A stretch of 64,000 bases of DNA from Microbacterium sp. HD4P20. GTDB lineage: Bacteria; Actinomycetota; Actinomycetes; Actinomycetales; Microbacteriaceae. Below are positions 18,606 to 27,600 of the stretch, piece by piece; within the stretch, counting starts at the first letter, position 1, and the number at the start of each line of letters is the position of its first letter. Location: the NCBI RefSeq assembly GCF_019449275.2, contig NZ_JAHZQZ020000014.1, positions 1 to 64,000 on the forward strand, read 5' to 3'. The notes under the pieces are model-generated. The model made no database searches. It worked only from the letters and a program-made list of their open reading frames with translations, and was not told the origin of the DNA. A program made the translations under genes and the position numbers.

Positions 18606-19775
18606 GTGACTTGCGAGGATGCTTCGGTGACCCTCGCCGCGACGCCCGTTTCCGCGCTCGTCGCCGAGCGCGTGCGCGAGAGGCTTCGCGCCGAGCGCAC
18701 CGATCCGTCGCGGGATCCCGACCTCGCCGCACAGATCGCCCGTGCCGAGGTACGCAGGCACAACGACTTCGCGCTCGCGCGCGGGCTCGCCCCCGTCGAC
18801 GACGAGGCCGCGTGCGTCCGCGACGTGCTCGCCACGGTCGCCGGCTACGGACCGCTGCAGGCGTACCTTGACGATCCCACCGTCGAGGAACTGTGGATCA
18901 ACGCCCCCGACCGCATCTTCGTGGCGCGCGGGGGAGTCCCGGAGCAGACGCCGCTCGTCCTCACCGAGACCGCCGTGCGCGATCTTGTCGAGAGGATGCT
19001 GCAGTCCAGCGGCCGTCGCGTCGACCTGAGCCAGCCGTTCGTGGACGCCTCCCTGCCCGACGGCTCGCGCCTTCACGTGGTGATCCCCGACATCACCAGG
19101 CGCCACTGGGCGGTGAACGTCCGCAAGTTCCTGCCGGCGTATCGCGATCTCGGCAGGCTGGTCGCGGCGGGCTCGCTCGATCCGTCGGCTGCGCATCTGC
19201 TGCAAGAGGCGATGGTGCAGGGTCGGTCCGTGCTTGTGTCGGGAGCCACCCACGCGGGCAAGACCACGCTCCTGGGCGCACTCATCGCTGCCTGCCCTCC
19301 CACCCACAGGATCGTGACCGTGGAGGAGACGTTCGAGCTCGCCGTGCGCGCCGCAGACATCGTCTCCTTGCAGGGTCGGCAGCCGAGTCTCGAGGGAACC
19401 GGCGAGGTGACACTGCGGCGCTTGGTGAAAGAAGCGCTCCGCATGCGCCCCGATCGCCTCGTGGTCGGTGAGGTGCGCGACGCGGAGGCCTTGGATCTGT
19501 TGCTGGCGCTCAACACCGGAGTGCCGGGCGCCGCGACGATCCACGCGAATTCGGCCCGCGAGGCGCTGGGCAAGCTGGCCGCGCTTCCCCTGCTGGCCGG
19601 GCGCAATATCGACTCGTCGTTCGTGCTCCCGGCGGTCGCAGCATCCGTTCATCTCGTCGTCCATTGCGAGCGGGATGCGTCCGGCGCTCGTCGTGTCGTC
19701 GAGATCGTCGCTCCGACCGGGGTCGACGGCGGCGTGATCTCGGCGCGGACGCTGTACCGGGCGGGCGGGGCATGA
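18606..19775 (+). CDS. tadA: TadA/CpaF-type pilus assembly ATPase
   Basis: 389 aa. Secretion ATPase that powers Tad pilus assembly. The N-terminal helical part is followed by DPTVEELWINAPDRIFVARGG, abbreviated to its start EELWINAP, then Walker A SGATHAGKTT (~212-221), an Asp box (TVEETFEL), Walker B RLVVGEVRDAEA (~285) and the His box ATIHANSA. Shorter than many CpaF because the N-terminal region is compact. First gene of a seven-gene operon whose members all overlap or abut. GTG start at 18606. No TadZ/CpaE gene precedes it. Confidence 0.9.
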   Translation: MTCEDASVTLAATPVSALVAERVRERLRAERTDPSRDPDLAAQIARAEVRRHNDFALARGLAPVDDEAACVRDVLATVAGYGPLQAYLDDPTVEELWINAPDRIFVARGGVPEQTPLVLTETAVRDLVERMLQSSGRRVDLSQPFVDASLPDGSRLHVVIPDITRRHWAVNVRKFLPAYRDLGRLVAAGSLDPSAAHLLQEAMVQGRSVLVSGATHAGKTTLLGALIAACPPTHRIVTVEETFELAVRAADIVSLQGRQPSLEGTGEVTLRRLVKEALRMRPDRLVVGEVRDAEALDLLLALNTGVPGAATIHANSAREALGKLAALPLLAGRNIDSSFVLPAVAASVHLVVHCERDASGARRVVEIVAPTGVDGGVISARTLYRAGGA

Positions 19776-20629
19776 CCTTCGTCTGGGGCGCGGTGCTCGC
19801 GGCGGGGATCTTGCTGGTCCTCTCGCCCTGGTTGTGGCCGTCGGGGTTGCGACGCGCTGAGGCTGCCAGGCCGAGCCGCCTCTCGCGGCTGCTCGAGGAC
19901 TCGGGCATGGCGCGGATGTCGGCAACCTCGGTCGTCGTCGTGGCCGCGTGCAGCGCTGTCGTCGCCGCGGCCACCGCGTGGCTCCTGACTCAGGTTCCTG
20001 TCCTGTCGCTCGTGGCGGCCGCCGCTGGCGCGCTCGCCCCGTTCGCCTGGCTGCGCGCGCGCCGTTCGCGTCTGCTGCGCACCCGCCGCACGCTGTGGCC
20101 CGACGTGTGCGACCTGCTCATCGCGTCCGTGCGGGCGGGTATGTCGCTTCCGGACGCGGTCGCGAGTCTGGCTGATTCCGCGCCGGCGGACCTGCGGCCC
20201 GCCTTCGCGGCCTTCGCCCGCGACGTATCGGCGTCGGGTCATTTCGACTCCAGCGCGCAGCGGCTCAAAGCGAATCTGGCCGACCCGGTGGCTGATCGCA
20301 TCGTCGAGACGCTGCGCATGGCGCGCCAGGTCGGCGGCACGGAGCTGACCGCCGTGCTGCGGGCATTGGCGACATCCGTCCGCGCCGACGCGGCGCTGCG
20401 GGCCGAGGTCGAGTCCCGACAATCGTGGATCCGCGGTGCGGCGGTGCTCGGCGTCGCGGCGCCGTGGGTCATCCTGGCGCTTCTGGCGATGCGTCCCGAG
20501 GGTGCGAAGGCGTACGGGAGTGCGGAGGGTATCGCGCTCATCCTCGCCGGGGCCGCGGTCTCGTTCGTGGCCTATCGCGTGATGATCCGGCTCGGCCGGC
20601 TCCCGCAACCACGGCGGTGGTTCGGGTGA
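19772..20629 (+). CDS. tadB: TadB-like inner membrane platform protein
   Basis: 285 aa type II secretion F-domain protein. Two helices at the N-terminus, a soluble F-domain (LWPDVCDLLIASVRAGMSLP, then RQVGGTELTAVLRALA) and two helices at the C-terminus. The ATG at 19772 overlaps the tadA stop by 4 nt (ATGA), so translation is coupled. It would form the membrane platform with the next gene product. Confidence 0.87.
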   Translation: MTFVWGAVLAAGILLVLSPWLWPSGLRRAEAARPSRLSRLLEDSGMARMSATSVVVVAACSAVVAAATAWLLTQVPVLSLVAAAAGALAPFAWLRARRSRLLRTRRTLWPDVCDLLIASVRAGMSLPDAVASLADSAPADLRPAFAAFARDVSASGHFDSSAQRLKANLADPVADRIVETLRMARQVGGTELTAVLRALATSVRADAALRAEVESRQSWIRGAAVLGVAAPWVILALLAMRPEGAKAYGSAEGIALILAGAAVSFVAYRVMIRLGRLPQPRRWFG

Positions 20630-21555
20630 TCGGCGGTGGCGCGGGGGATCTGGCCTACGCGGTCGTGCTGGGCACCGCGCTCGGTGTCGGCGCCTGCCTC
20701 CTGCTTTCCCTGGCGCCGCGTTGGGGCGCGCCCAGCCTGGCCCGGCGCATCGCGCCCTACATCCGCGACGTCACCGATCCGCGGGGCCTCGATGTGTCCG
20801 CACGGCCCGGATACGATCCCTCCCTGGCGTGGGTTGCGCTGCAGCGCCGGTTCGCCGACGCGGTCGGTGGAGACGAAGCTGTCGCGCGGCGCCTCAAGCG
20901 CGCCGGGTGGACGATGGATCCCGCGCACTTCCGAGGCCGGCAGCTCGCATGGGCCGTCGTCGGGCTGGCCGTGGGTGGGGCGGTGGTCGTGGCGCTGGTG
21001 CTGCTCGGGCGCGGGTCGGCGGCTCTCGGACTGCTGCCACCGCTGGCTGCGGTCGGCGGCGCGTTCGCATGCGACGCGTGGCTCACGCGCGCCTCGCGAG
21101 CCCGGGTGGCCCGCATCGAGGAGGAGTTGCCGACCGTACTCGAGTTTCTCGCGCTGTGCCTTTCGGCGGGTGAAGGGCTGCTGGACTCCCTGCGCCGTGT
21201 CGGCGATGTCGGCGCCGGTGAGCTCACGGCCGAGCTTCGCGGGGTGGTCGTGGCCGCCGGAACCGGATCGTCCCTGTCCGAGTCGCTCGGGAGGATGGCA
21301 GCCGACCTGGAGGTTCCCGCGCTCTCGCGTTCGGTCGACCAGCTCGTCGCCGCGATCGATCGTGGCGCGCCGCTCGCGCACGTCCTCCACGCGCAGGCGC
21401 TCGATGCGCGAGAGGACGCCAAGCGCGGCCTCATCGAGAGGGCCGGGCGCAAGGAGATCTACATGCTGGTTCCGCTGGTCTTCCTGATTTTGCCGTTGAG
21501 CGTCCTGTTCGCGGTGTTCCCCGGGATCTTCATGCTTCGACTGGGTATCGGCTGA
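20626..21555 (+). CDS. tadC: TadC-like inner membrane platform protein
   Basis: 309 aa, the second F-domain protein: EELPTVLEFLALCLSAGEGL, VDQLVAAIDRGAPLAHVL and a C-terminal helix pair (IYMLVPLVFLILPLSVLFAV). The GTG at 20626 overlaps the tadB stop (GTGA). Partner of TadB in the pilus platform. Confidence 0.87.
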   Translation: MIGGGAGDLAYAVVLGTALGVGACLLLSLAPRWGAPSLARRIAPYIRDVTDPRGLDVSARPGYDPSLAWVALQRRFADAVGGDEAVARRLKRAGWTMDPAHFRGRQLAWAVVGLAVGGAVVVALVLLGRGSAALGLLPPLAAVGGAFACDAWLTRASRARVARIEEELPTVLEFLALCLSAGEGLLDSLRRVGDVGAGELTAELRGVVVAAGTGSSLSESLGRMAADLEVPALSRSVDQLVAAIDRGAPLAHVLHAQALDAREDAKRGLIERAGRKEIYMLVPLVFLILPLSVLFAVFPGIFMLRLGIG

Positions 21556-21579
21556 CCTCGCGGTCGGAAGGAGAAAGAG

Positions 21580-21783
21580 ATGAACACGATGTGGATGCGT
21601 CGCGCGATCGAGCGGGTACGTGCCGCGGGGCGCGGCCTCGTGGACGACGACAGAGGCGACGTGCCGGGCTGGGTCTTGATCACGCTCATGACGGCCGGGC
21701 TGGTGGTCCTGATCTGGGCACTCGCGGGGCCGGCGCTCGCGGGGCTGTTCGAGCAGGCCATCGAACGGGTATCGGGCTTCTGA
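21580..21783 (+). CDS. Flp/Tad pilin-like small membrane protein
   Basis: 67 aa. A basic N-terminus, then DDDRG^DVPGW and one long hydrophobic helix ending in an amphipathic tail. Position and layout fit the major pilin slot of actinobacterial tad operons. A strong ribosome site (GGAAGGAG) lies 7 nt upstream, the best in the operon, fitting a highly made structural subunit. If processed after the Gly, position +5 is Trp instead of the usual Glu, unlike the two TadE-like genes that follow. Confidence 0.75.
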   Translation: MNTMWMRRAIERVRAAGRGLVDDDRGDVPGWVLITLMTAGLVVLIWALAGPALAGLFEQAIERVSGF

Positions 21784-21787
21784 GGCC

Positions 21788-22222
21788 GTGCCCGGCAACC
21801 GTACCCGTCTTGTGAGGGGCGTCCGTGCCCGGCTCGCGGCGGCGGGTGCGGGCGAAGAGGGTTCGAGCCCTGTCGAGTTCGTGCTGGTCGGCACGCTCCT
21901 GACCGTGCTGACGCTCGGGGTGCTGCAGTTCGGTCTCGCCGTGTACGTGCGCAACGTCGTCCACGACGCGGCGGTCGAAGGCGCCTACCATGCAGCGCTT
22001 GCAGACACGTCGCTCGACGAGGGGGCTGACCGGACGCGCGAGATCGTCACGCGGACGGTCGGCGCTGACTACGCCGCCGACGTGAGCGTACGTGAGACCA
22101 CCGAACTCGGGCATCCGTCCGTGGAGGTACGCGTCGCGACGACGCTGCCGCTGGTCGGACTGCTCGGCTCGCCGCGATCGATGGAGGTGACGGCCCATGC
22201 GCCCATCGAATCGTTCGACTGA
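21788..22222 (+). CDS. tadE: TadE-like minor pilin
   Basis: 144 aa. The class III-like leader EEGSSPVEFVLVG (Glu at +5 after Gly) opens a single hydrophobic helix, followed by a ~100-residue exported beta-rich domain. Typical TadE/TadF layout: pseudopilin that assists pilus assembly. GTG start 4 nt after the pilin-like stop. Confidence 0.82.
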   Translation: MPGNRTRLVRGVRARLAAAGAGEEGSSPVEFVLVGTLLTVLTLGVLQFGLAVYVRNVVHDAAVEGAYHAALADTSLDEGADRTREIVTRTVGADYAADVSVRETTELGHPSVEVRVATTLPLVGLLGSPRSMEVTAHAPIESFD

Positions 22223-22673
22223 ACGGGATGCCAGTGCCGCGGACCTCGCCGACGATCGAGGGTCGGCGGCGCTGGAGTTCATCCTCGTGGGCCTGCTGAT
22301 GCTCGTTCCGCTGGTCTACCTCGTGGTCGCGCTCGGGTCGATTCAGCAGCAGTCCCTCGGAGTGGAGGCGGGTGCACGGCATCTCGCGAGGGCGATCTCG
22401 ACAGCAGCTGATGCGTCGGATGCCGACGCACGCGCCGAGCGCGTGCTCGCCTCCGTGCGCGAGGAGTACGGGCTTGACCACGTCGACGTCGACATCGCCT
22501 GCCGGCCGGCGGGCGTGTCGTGCCCCGCGGCAGGGGCGACCCTGGTCGTCACCGTCCGCAGCACCGTGGCACTGCCACTGGTCCCACCGGTTCTCGGCCT
22601 GGACCAGATTGCATCGATCCCGGTGGAAGGGACAGCCGCCCACAAGGTGTCGCGGTTCTGGGGCTCGTCGTGA
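22197..22673 (+). CDS. TadE/TadF-like minor pilin
   Basis: 158 aa, a second pseudopilin: acidic leader, DDRGSAALEFILVG (Glu +5), a hydrophobic helix and a C-terminal domain with one Cys pair (CRPAGVSC). It overlaps the previous gene by 26 nt. Confidence 0.8.
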   Translation: MRPSNRSTERDASAADLADDRGSAALEFILVGLLMLVPLVYLVVALGSIQQQSLGVEAGARHLARAISTAADASDADARAERVLASVREEYGLDHVDVDIACRPAGVSCPAAGATLVVTVRSTVALPLVPPVLGLDQIASIPVEGTAAHKVSRFWGSS

Positions 22674-23110
22674 CGGCGCCGCGCGACGCCCGCCGAGATC
22701 GGGTGAACGAAGACGACGAGGGCAGCATCCTGATCCTGACGCTCGGCTACGCGATGCTCGCGATGGTCGCGATCCTGATCTGCGTTGCGGCGACCAGCCT
22801 GTACCTCTCGCAGAAGCGGCTGGATGCGCTGGCGGATGCCGCGGCGCTCGCCGCGGCGGACGGTTTCGAGGTGACCGTCGTCGACGACACACCGGTCGCG
22901 CTCCTGACCGATGCCGCGGTGCACGAGCAGGCGGAACTCATGGTCGCGGAGGTCGGCGGCGGCGCAGTGCTTGTGTCGGCGGAGACCCCCGACGGCGTCT
23001 CGGCCCGAGTGACCGTCGCGGGTACGTGGCATCCGCCCGTCATCACGCTGTTCGTGCCCGACGGCGTCGCACTCGAGGCGACCGCCACGAGCCGCACGGC
23101 CTTGCGCTGA
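22670..23110 (+). CDS. TadG-like pilus assembly protein
   Basis: 146 aa. The leader NEDDEGSILILTLGYAMLAM starts a membrane helix, then SQKRLDALADAAALAAADG, the diagnostic motif of TadG/Flp-associated 'pilus assembly' proteins, followed by a short exported domain. Here it is a truncated TadG without the von Willebrand domain of the long form. GTG start overlaps the previous stop (GTGA). Last gene of the tad operon; no prepilin peptidase follows. Confidence 0.8.
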   Translation: MTAPRDARRDRVNEDDEGSILILTLGYAMLAMVAILICVAATSLYLSQKRLDALADAAALAAADGFEVTVVDDTPVALLTDAAVHEQAELMVAEVGGGAVLVSAETPDGVSARVTVAGTWHPPVITLFVPDGVALEATATSRTALR

Positions 23111-23142
23111 CACGGGGCTCGCTGCATCGCCGGATCGGGTCG

Positions 23143-23496
23143 CTACCAGCCGTGCAGGTTGAACCACTCCCGGCGGCTGCCGGCCTCGGCATCCGTCTCG
23201 GCGTCGTCGCTGGCCTCGTGTTCGGCGAGCCGTCCGGCCGTGTCGAGAGGCACGAACTGCTGACAGCCCGCGCACAGCGCCCGGCCATGCGGGTAGCCGT
23301 CGGGAAGCTGCGCGGCGGGCTCGCCCGGCTCGCCGGAACCAGGGCATCGTGGCGGGTCGGCCGAGGCATCCGTCCACATGATCGTCCGGTGGCGATGCAG
23401 ACCGGGGTGCCCGAGCGGCCGCGTGCAGCGACGTCCCGCGCTGCGGCTGCGACAGAACCGGACGACACCACCGCCGCTGGGGTCCGATCCGCTCAT
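23143..23496 (-). CDS. Cys/His-rich small hypothetical protein
   Basis: 117 aa. Two possible zinc-binding clusters are visible: CRSRSAGRRCTRPLGHPGLH in the first third and CAGCQQF in the last third. No known family is recognised. The ATG at 23496 begins the composition that looks coded; the frame is open upstream but Gly/Arg noise. Convergent with the tad operon and divergent from the RIO gene, with about 100 nt between. Confidence 0.6.
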   Translation of the reverse strand: MSGSDPSGGGVVRFCRSRSAGRRCTRPLGHPGLHRHRTIMWTDASADPPRCPGSGEPGEPAAQLPDGYPHGRALCAGCQQFVPLDTAGRLAEHEASDDAETDAEAGSRREWFNLHGW

Positions 23497-23543
23497 GTGC
23501 ACGAAGGTAGCGCCATCCCTGGTGCCCCGGAGCGGGCTGCCGC

Positions 23544-23567
23544 TAGAGTGAACGCCGCACCGGTGCG
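23544..23567 (+). promoter_or_regulatory. Candidate promoter and 12-bp palindrome upstream of the leader ORF
   Basis: TAGAGT at 23544-23549 is a plausible -10 box. Starting 7 nt later, CGCACCGGTGCG (23556-23567) is a perfect 12-bp palindrome sitting at the predicted transcription start, where a repressor could block initiation. The palindrome is visible; its use is inference. Confidence 0.35.
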
Positions 23568-23595
23568 CCGCACCCTGACCGGAAGGAGGAACACG

Positions 23596-23658
23596 ATGGC
23601 TGTCTTTGCCATGTCTCCCGTCAGTTCCCCTTCCCGCGAGGCCGCCCGCACCCACTGA
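23596..23658 (+). CDS. Candidate 20-codon leader peptide upstream of the RIO kinase
   Basis: A 20-codon ORF (MAVFAMSPVSSPSREAARTH) starts with ATG at 23596 behind a near-consensus ribosome site (GGAAGGAGGA, 23581-23590, 5 nt away). This is among the strongest Shine-Dalgarno sequences in the window and it serves no long ORF. The stop lies in the loop of a 9-bp hairpin and 34 nt before the RIO kinase ATG. Translation of this peptide may control the kinase gene. Confidence 0.5.
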   Translation: MAVFAMSPVSSPSREAARTH

Positions 23659-23681
23659 GATCGGCGGCCTCCAGTCACTGG
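23638..23681 (+). promoter_or_regulatory. Tandem hairpins between leader ORF and RIO kinase start
   Basis: GAGGCCGCC (23638-23646) pairs perfectly with GGCGGCCTC (23663-23671); the 16-nt loop contains the leader stop codon. Directly after, CCAGTCACTGG (23671-23681) forms a 5-bp hairpin that includes the first bases of the kinase's GGAG ribosome site (23680-23683). A ribosome at the leader stop would open the first stem. This looks like translational attenuation. Confidence 0.4.
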
Positions 23682-23692
23682 AGTCTTCCCCG

Positions 23693-24514
23693 ATGTCATC
23701 TCTGCGCTTCGACGCATTCCCTTCCGACGCCCTGCTCCTCGAGCCGGGGCCCGATCAACGCTGGTCCACGTGGCCCGCGTGCTCTCCCACCCGACGCGGA
23801 CCGCTCCCGCATCCCGACTGGGTCGTCACCGCTGCCGGTGCCTTCGACACCGAACTCGGCATCGTCAAGACCGGCAAGGAGGCCGACCTCTACCTGATCG
23901 AGCGCGCCGTTCCCGGCACGTCCGGCACGCTGCTCGCGGCCAAGCGCTTTCGAAGCACGCACCACAGCGACTTCCACCGCTCCGGCAGCTACGAGGAGGG
24001 CCGCGTGATGCGCAACACGCGCGACGCGCGAGCGGTAGGCCGCAAATCCATCCACGGTCGCTTCGTGGCCGCCGGGCACTGGGCGGCGAGCGAGTTCGCG
24101 GCGCTGTCGCTGGCGTGGCGGTCGGGCGTGCCGGTGCCCTATCCCGTGCAGGTCAGCGACACCGAGGTGCTCATGGAGTTCATCGGCGACGGACGCCAGG
24201 CCGCACCGCGGCTCGCGCAATCGCGGCGGCACGGCGGCGAACTCGCCGATGCGTACCGCCAAGTCGTCGAGATCCTCACGTTGTTCGCGCGCGCAGGATT
24301 CGCGCACGGCGACCTGTCGCCGTACAACCTGCTCGACCACGATGGCCGCATCGTCGTGATCGACCTGCCGCAGATCGTGGACGTCGCGGCGAACCCACAG
24401 GGCATGGACTTCATGCACCGCGATGTCGTGAACGTCTCGACGTGGTTCGGCCGCCGGGGCCTCGACAACGACCCCGAGGAGCTGTTCGCCACCCTCGTCG
24501 CCGCGATGTGGTGA
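23693..24514 (+). CDS. RIO1-type serine protein kinase
   Basis: 273 aa. RIO-family kinase: a nucleotide-binding region without a Gly loop (TGKEADLYLIE, with AAKRFR holding the ATP lysine), then catalytic HGDLSPYNLL and metal-binding VIDLPQIVD. Bacterial RIO1-like kinases are widespread but little studied; archaeal and eukaryotic members act in ribosome maturation. The ATG at 23693 was chosen for its GGAG site 9 nt upstream. Preceded by a leader ORF and hairpins. Confidence 0.88.
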   Translation: MSSLRFDAFPSDALLLEPGPDQRWSTWPACSPTRRGPLPHPDWVVTAAGAFDTELGIVKTGKEADLYLIERAVPGTSGTLLAAKRFRSTHHSDFHRSGSYEEGRVMRNTRDARAVGRKSIHGRFVAAGHWAASEFAALSLAWRSGVPVPYPVQVSDTEVLMEFIGDGRQAAPRLAQSRRHGGELADAYRQVVEILTLFARAGFAHGDLSPYNLLDHDGRIVVIDLPQIVDVAANPQGMDFMHRDVVNVSTWFGRRGLDNDPEELFATLVAAMW

Positions 24515-24626
24515 CCCTGCCCCCGCAGTTGGCGCCGAAACGTCGCAATCGGCCGCTCCGGTTGCAGCGACACGGCCGTTTGCGACGGTTCGACATCTCG
24601 CGTCGGCGGGGGAGGGCGAACAGCGA

Positions 24627-24660
24627 AGGGGCTCCACCCGCCGAAGCGGATGGAGCCCCT
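24627..24660. terminator. Bidirectional hairpin terminator between RIO kinase and subtilase genes
   Basis: AGGGGCTCCA pairs with TGGAGCCCCT as a perfect 10-bp stem, with a nested CCGC-CGAA-GCGG hairpin inside. It sits between two convergent genes and can serve both; no U tract follows, as usual in high-GC actinobacteria. Confidence 0.7.
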
Positions 24661-24678
24661 GCCGGACTCTGGATCGGG

Positions 24679-27600
24679 TCAGCCCCGGCCGTTGCCGCCG
24701 CCCTTGACGGGCGTCGCCTGGAACGCCTTCTCGATCTCTTGCGAGAACGTGTTGCCCTCGGCATCCGTCGCGGTCACGCGCAGGTCCACCCAGCCGCCCT
24801 TGTCGGACACCGGGATCTCAGCGGCGTAGCCGCTGACCCACGCGCGAGAAGTCACGAAGATGTCGCCGTCACCCTCGACCGGGCCGGTCGGGGCGTCCGT
24901 GGTGGCCGGCGTGAGGGGCACCGGCACCCACTCGCCGCCTGCCGTCCGGGCCTCGAGCGTGGCGGCCGTGATCGCGCCTGCGGGTGCCGTACCGGCGACG
25001 TGCCCGAGTTCGAGATCCAGCGGGATGCCGGAGCCCTTGCGTCGACCCTCACCCACGAGATTCTCGGCGTTGACGTCGACGTCGTAGTACGCCTGGATCA
25101 TCGGCAGGAGCCGGTAGTCCCAGTCGCCGAGCTGGCCGGCCGACCGGAAGGTCCACTCGCTGACGGTCTTCGTCGAGCCCGCCAGGTGCGCGCCGTCGTG
25201 CGTCGCGGTGCTGACGACTCGCCACTCCTGCTCGCCGTCGGGAAGGTCGAACACGTTCGCGCCCTGGTTCTCGGTCTGCCGGATCAGCTCGCCATCGATG
25301 TAGATGTCGGTCAGCTGCTCAACCGTGGACGGCTCCATCCACGTGTCGAATGAGCCGGTGTGCATCGCGTCGCCACCGTCCGCCCAGCTCGGGACGTTGA
25401 TCTGCGCGTAGTCCGACACGCGGTGCGGCACCCAGAACCCAGGGCCGACGTAGGGACGCACGATCCCGCCGAAATACTCCACCTCGAGCTCCTGCCCGGG
25501 CTCGTACGTGCGGAGGATGTCGCGCATCTCCCACCGGACGGAGTCCACGCCCACACCCTGGTTCCATCGCAGGTCGTCGGTGTTCACCCACTCCTCGCGC
25601 ACGACGCCGCGCTCAGCGCGCATCGCGAAGCCGGCGCCGTATTCGGCACCCGGCACGAAGTCGTATCGGAACTCACCGACGAGCTCGTTCTGACCGTGGT
25701 ACCTGGTGTCGATGCGCGTCAGGTTCTCGGGCGCGTAGGCCAGGTCCTGCGGGATCTCGCCGTCGCTGTAGCGCGCGATGTCGTAGACCACGTCGGCGTA
25801 CTCGTCGCCCACCGCGGTCACGGTGACCTTCTTGCGCGCGATGTCCGCGAGCAGTTCGCGGCCCTCGACGCCGCTCACGCCGGCGACCGCGATGGGTGCG
25901 TCCGACTCGAAGTCGTCCGAGCCCACCCACGTGCTGAGTTCGCCGTCGCCGTCGTTGACGAGGATGAGCAGCTTCGCGCCGGCCGCTGCCGCGTTGGCCG
26001 CTGCCTGACCGGGCGTCACAGTGTCGGAGCGGGTCACGACGGCGACCTTGCCCTGGACGCCGGCGGCGGCGAAATCTTCGACGCTTCCCTGCTCGGCGTT
26101 CACGGCCGCAGTCTTGATCTTGCCGTTGAGGAAGGTCGAGCCGACCTGCAGCACGATGTCCAGAGGCGTCTTCCCGGCCTTCACGGTGAGCATTGGCTCC
26201 CACAGGCGCCAGCGCGTCGTGAAGTCGAACTCGGCGTCGTCGACCTTCATGGGCTGGGCCCACAGCTCGTCGACGAGCACGGGCACCATCGCGCTCGCGG
26301 TGAACCCGTCGGCCCGGAAGTCCATGCGGCCGAAGACCTGCTCGAGGTCGTCGCGCCCCACATCCACCGTGATCTGCTTCGCGGCACGAGCGTCCAGCGC
26401 GACCGACGAATCCTGCGTCAGCGAGAGCTTGGGGTCACCCGTCAGCACCATCGCGACCGTGTCGGGCGTGCGGTCGACGTCCATGTAGGACATGACGGAG
26501 TAGTCACCCTTCCGAAGGCGCAGCGTCGTCTCGCCTTCGACGAGGACCGGCTCGGCCCACTGGGCCGCGGCATCCCACAGCATCGCGTATGCGCTCACTG
26601 GGTTGCCCTCGAAATCCGTCGCCGTGATCGTGAGGTCGTAGCGTTCCGCCTCGGCGATCGTGCCGAGTGCCGTGCGCGTGACGGCCTCGCCGTCCACCGA
26701 TCCGACGAGCGCGCCCGACAGCTGCGTGCCCGCGGGGACCTTGGCCGGATCCACGGTCATGGTGACCGACGCGGCTCCGCCGGCCGGCACGGTGAGGGTG
26801 TCTGTGCCGAGCGTCAGTGCGTCGAACGCGATACCCGTCGAAAGCGGCCCGGGAGCCGTTTCGCCTCCCGGCGTGGTGTCGGTGAGCGTCGCGGTGAGGG
26901 CGACGGTGATGTCGGCGTCCGTGCGGTTGGTGTATTCGACGGTGCGCTCGACCGGGGTCGGCTCATCGCCCCACATCAGCATGCCGAAGTCGCCGGAACC
27001 GGATGCCACGACCGGCGCCTCGAGAGCGGCATCCACGTCGATGACCCCGGTGCCGCCCTGGTACGGGGCGTAGCCCAGGTCGTTGGCGGTACTGGCCAGG
27101 GCGGCCTTCAACTGCCCGGTCGTGTAGTCCGGATTGGCGCCGAGCAGGATCGCGGCGGCGCCGGCGACGTGCGGCGTCGCCATCGACGTGCCGCTCATCG
27201 CGATGTAGGCGCCGTCGCCGCCGCTGTCGGCGGAACGCGCCGCCGTGACATCGTTGCCGGGGCCGGTCACATCCGGCTTCAGCGCACCGGAGCGCGAGAG
27301 CGGGCCCTGGCTCGTGAAGTACGACAGCGCACCTGACGGGTCGTCCACCGAGCCGACCGTGAAGGCCTGTGCGGCCGAACCCGGGGCGCCGATGGACTCG
27401 GGCGAACCGGCGTTTCCGGCCGCCACCACGAACAGCGCGCCGGTGGACTCGGCGATCTGGTTGAGCGACTCGGCCATGAGATCCTTGCCGTCGGACGGCG
27501 ACATCGACCCGAGGCTCATCGACACGATCGGGGCATTCTGACCGGCCCACTCCATCGCCTCGATGATCCACGAGTCCTGCCCGTAGCCGTCTGCACCCAG

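Noticed and set aside
25360..27336. Very long open frame on the plus strand inside the subtilase gene
   Set aside because: Antisense shadow with His/Arg/Gly-rich noise; the minus-strand protease contains the full catalytic triad.
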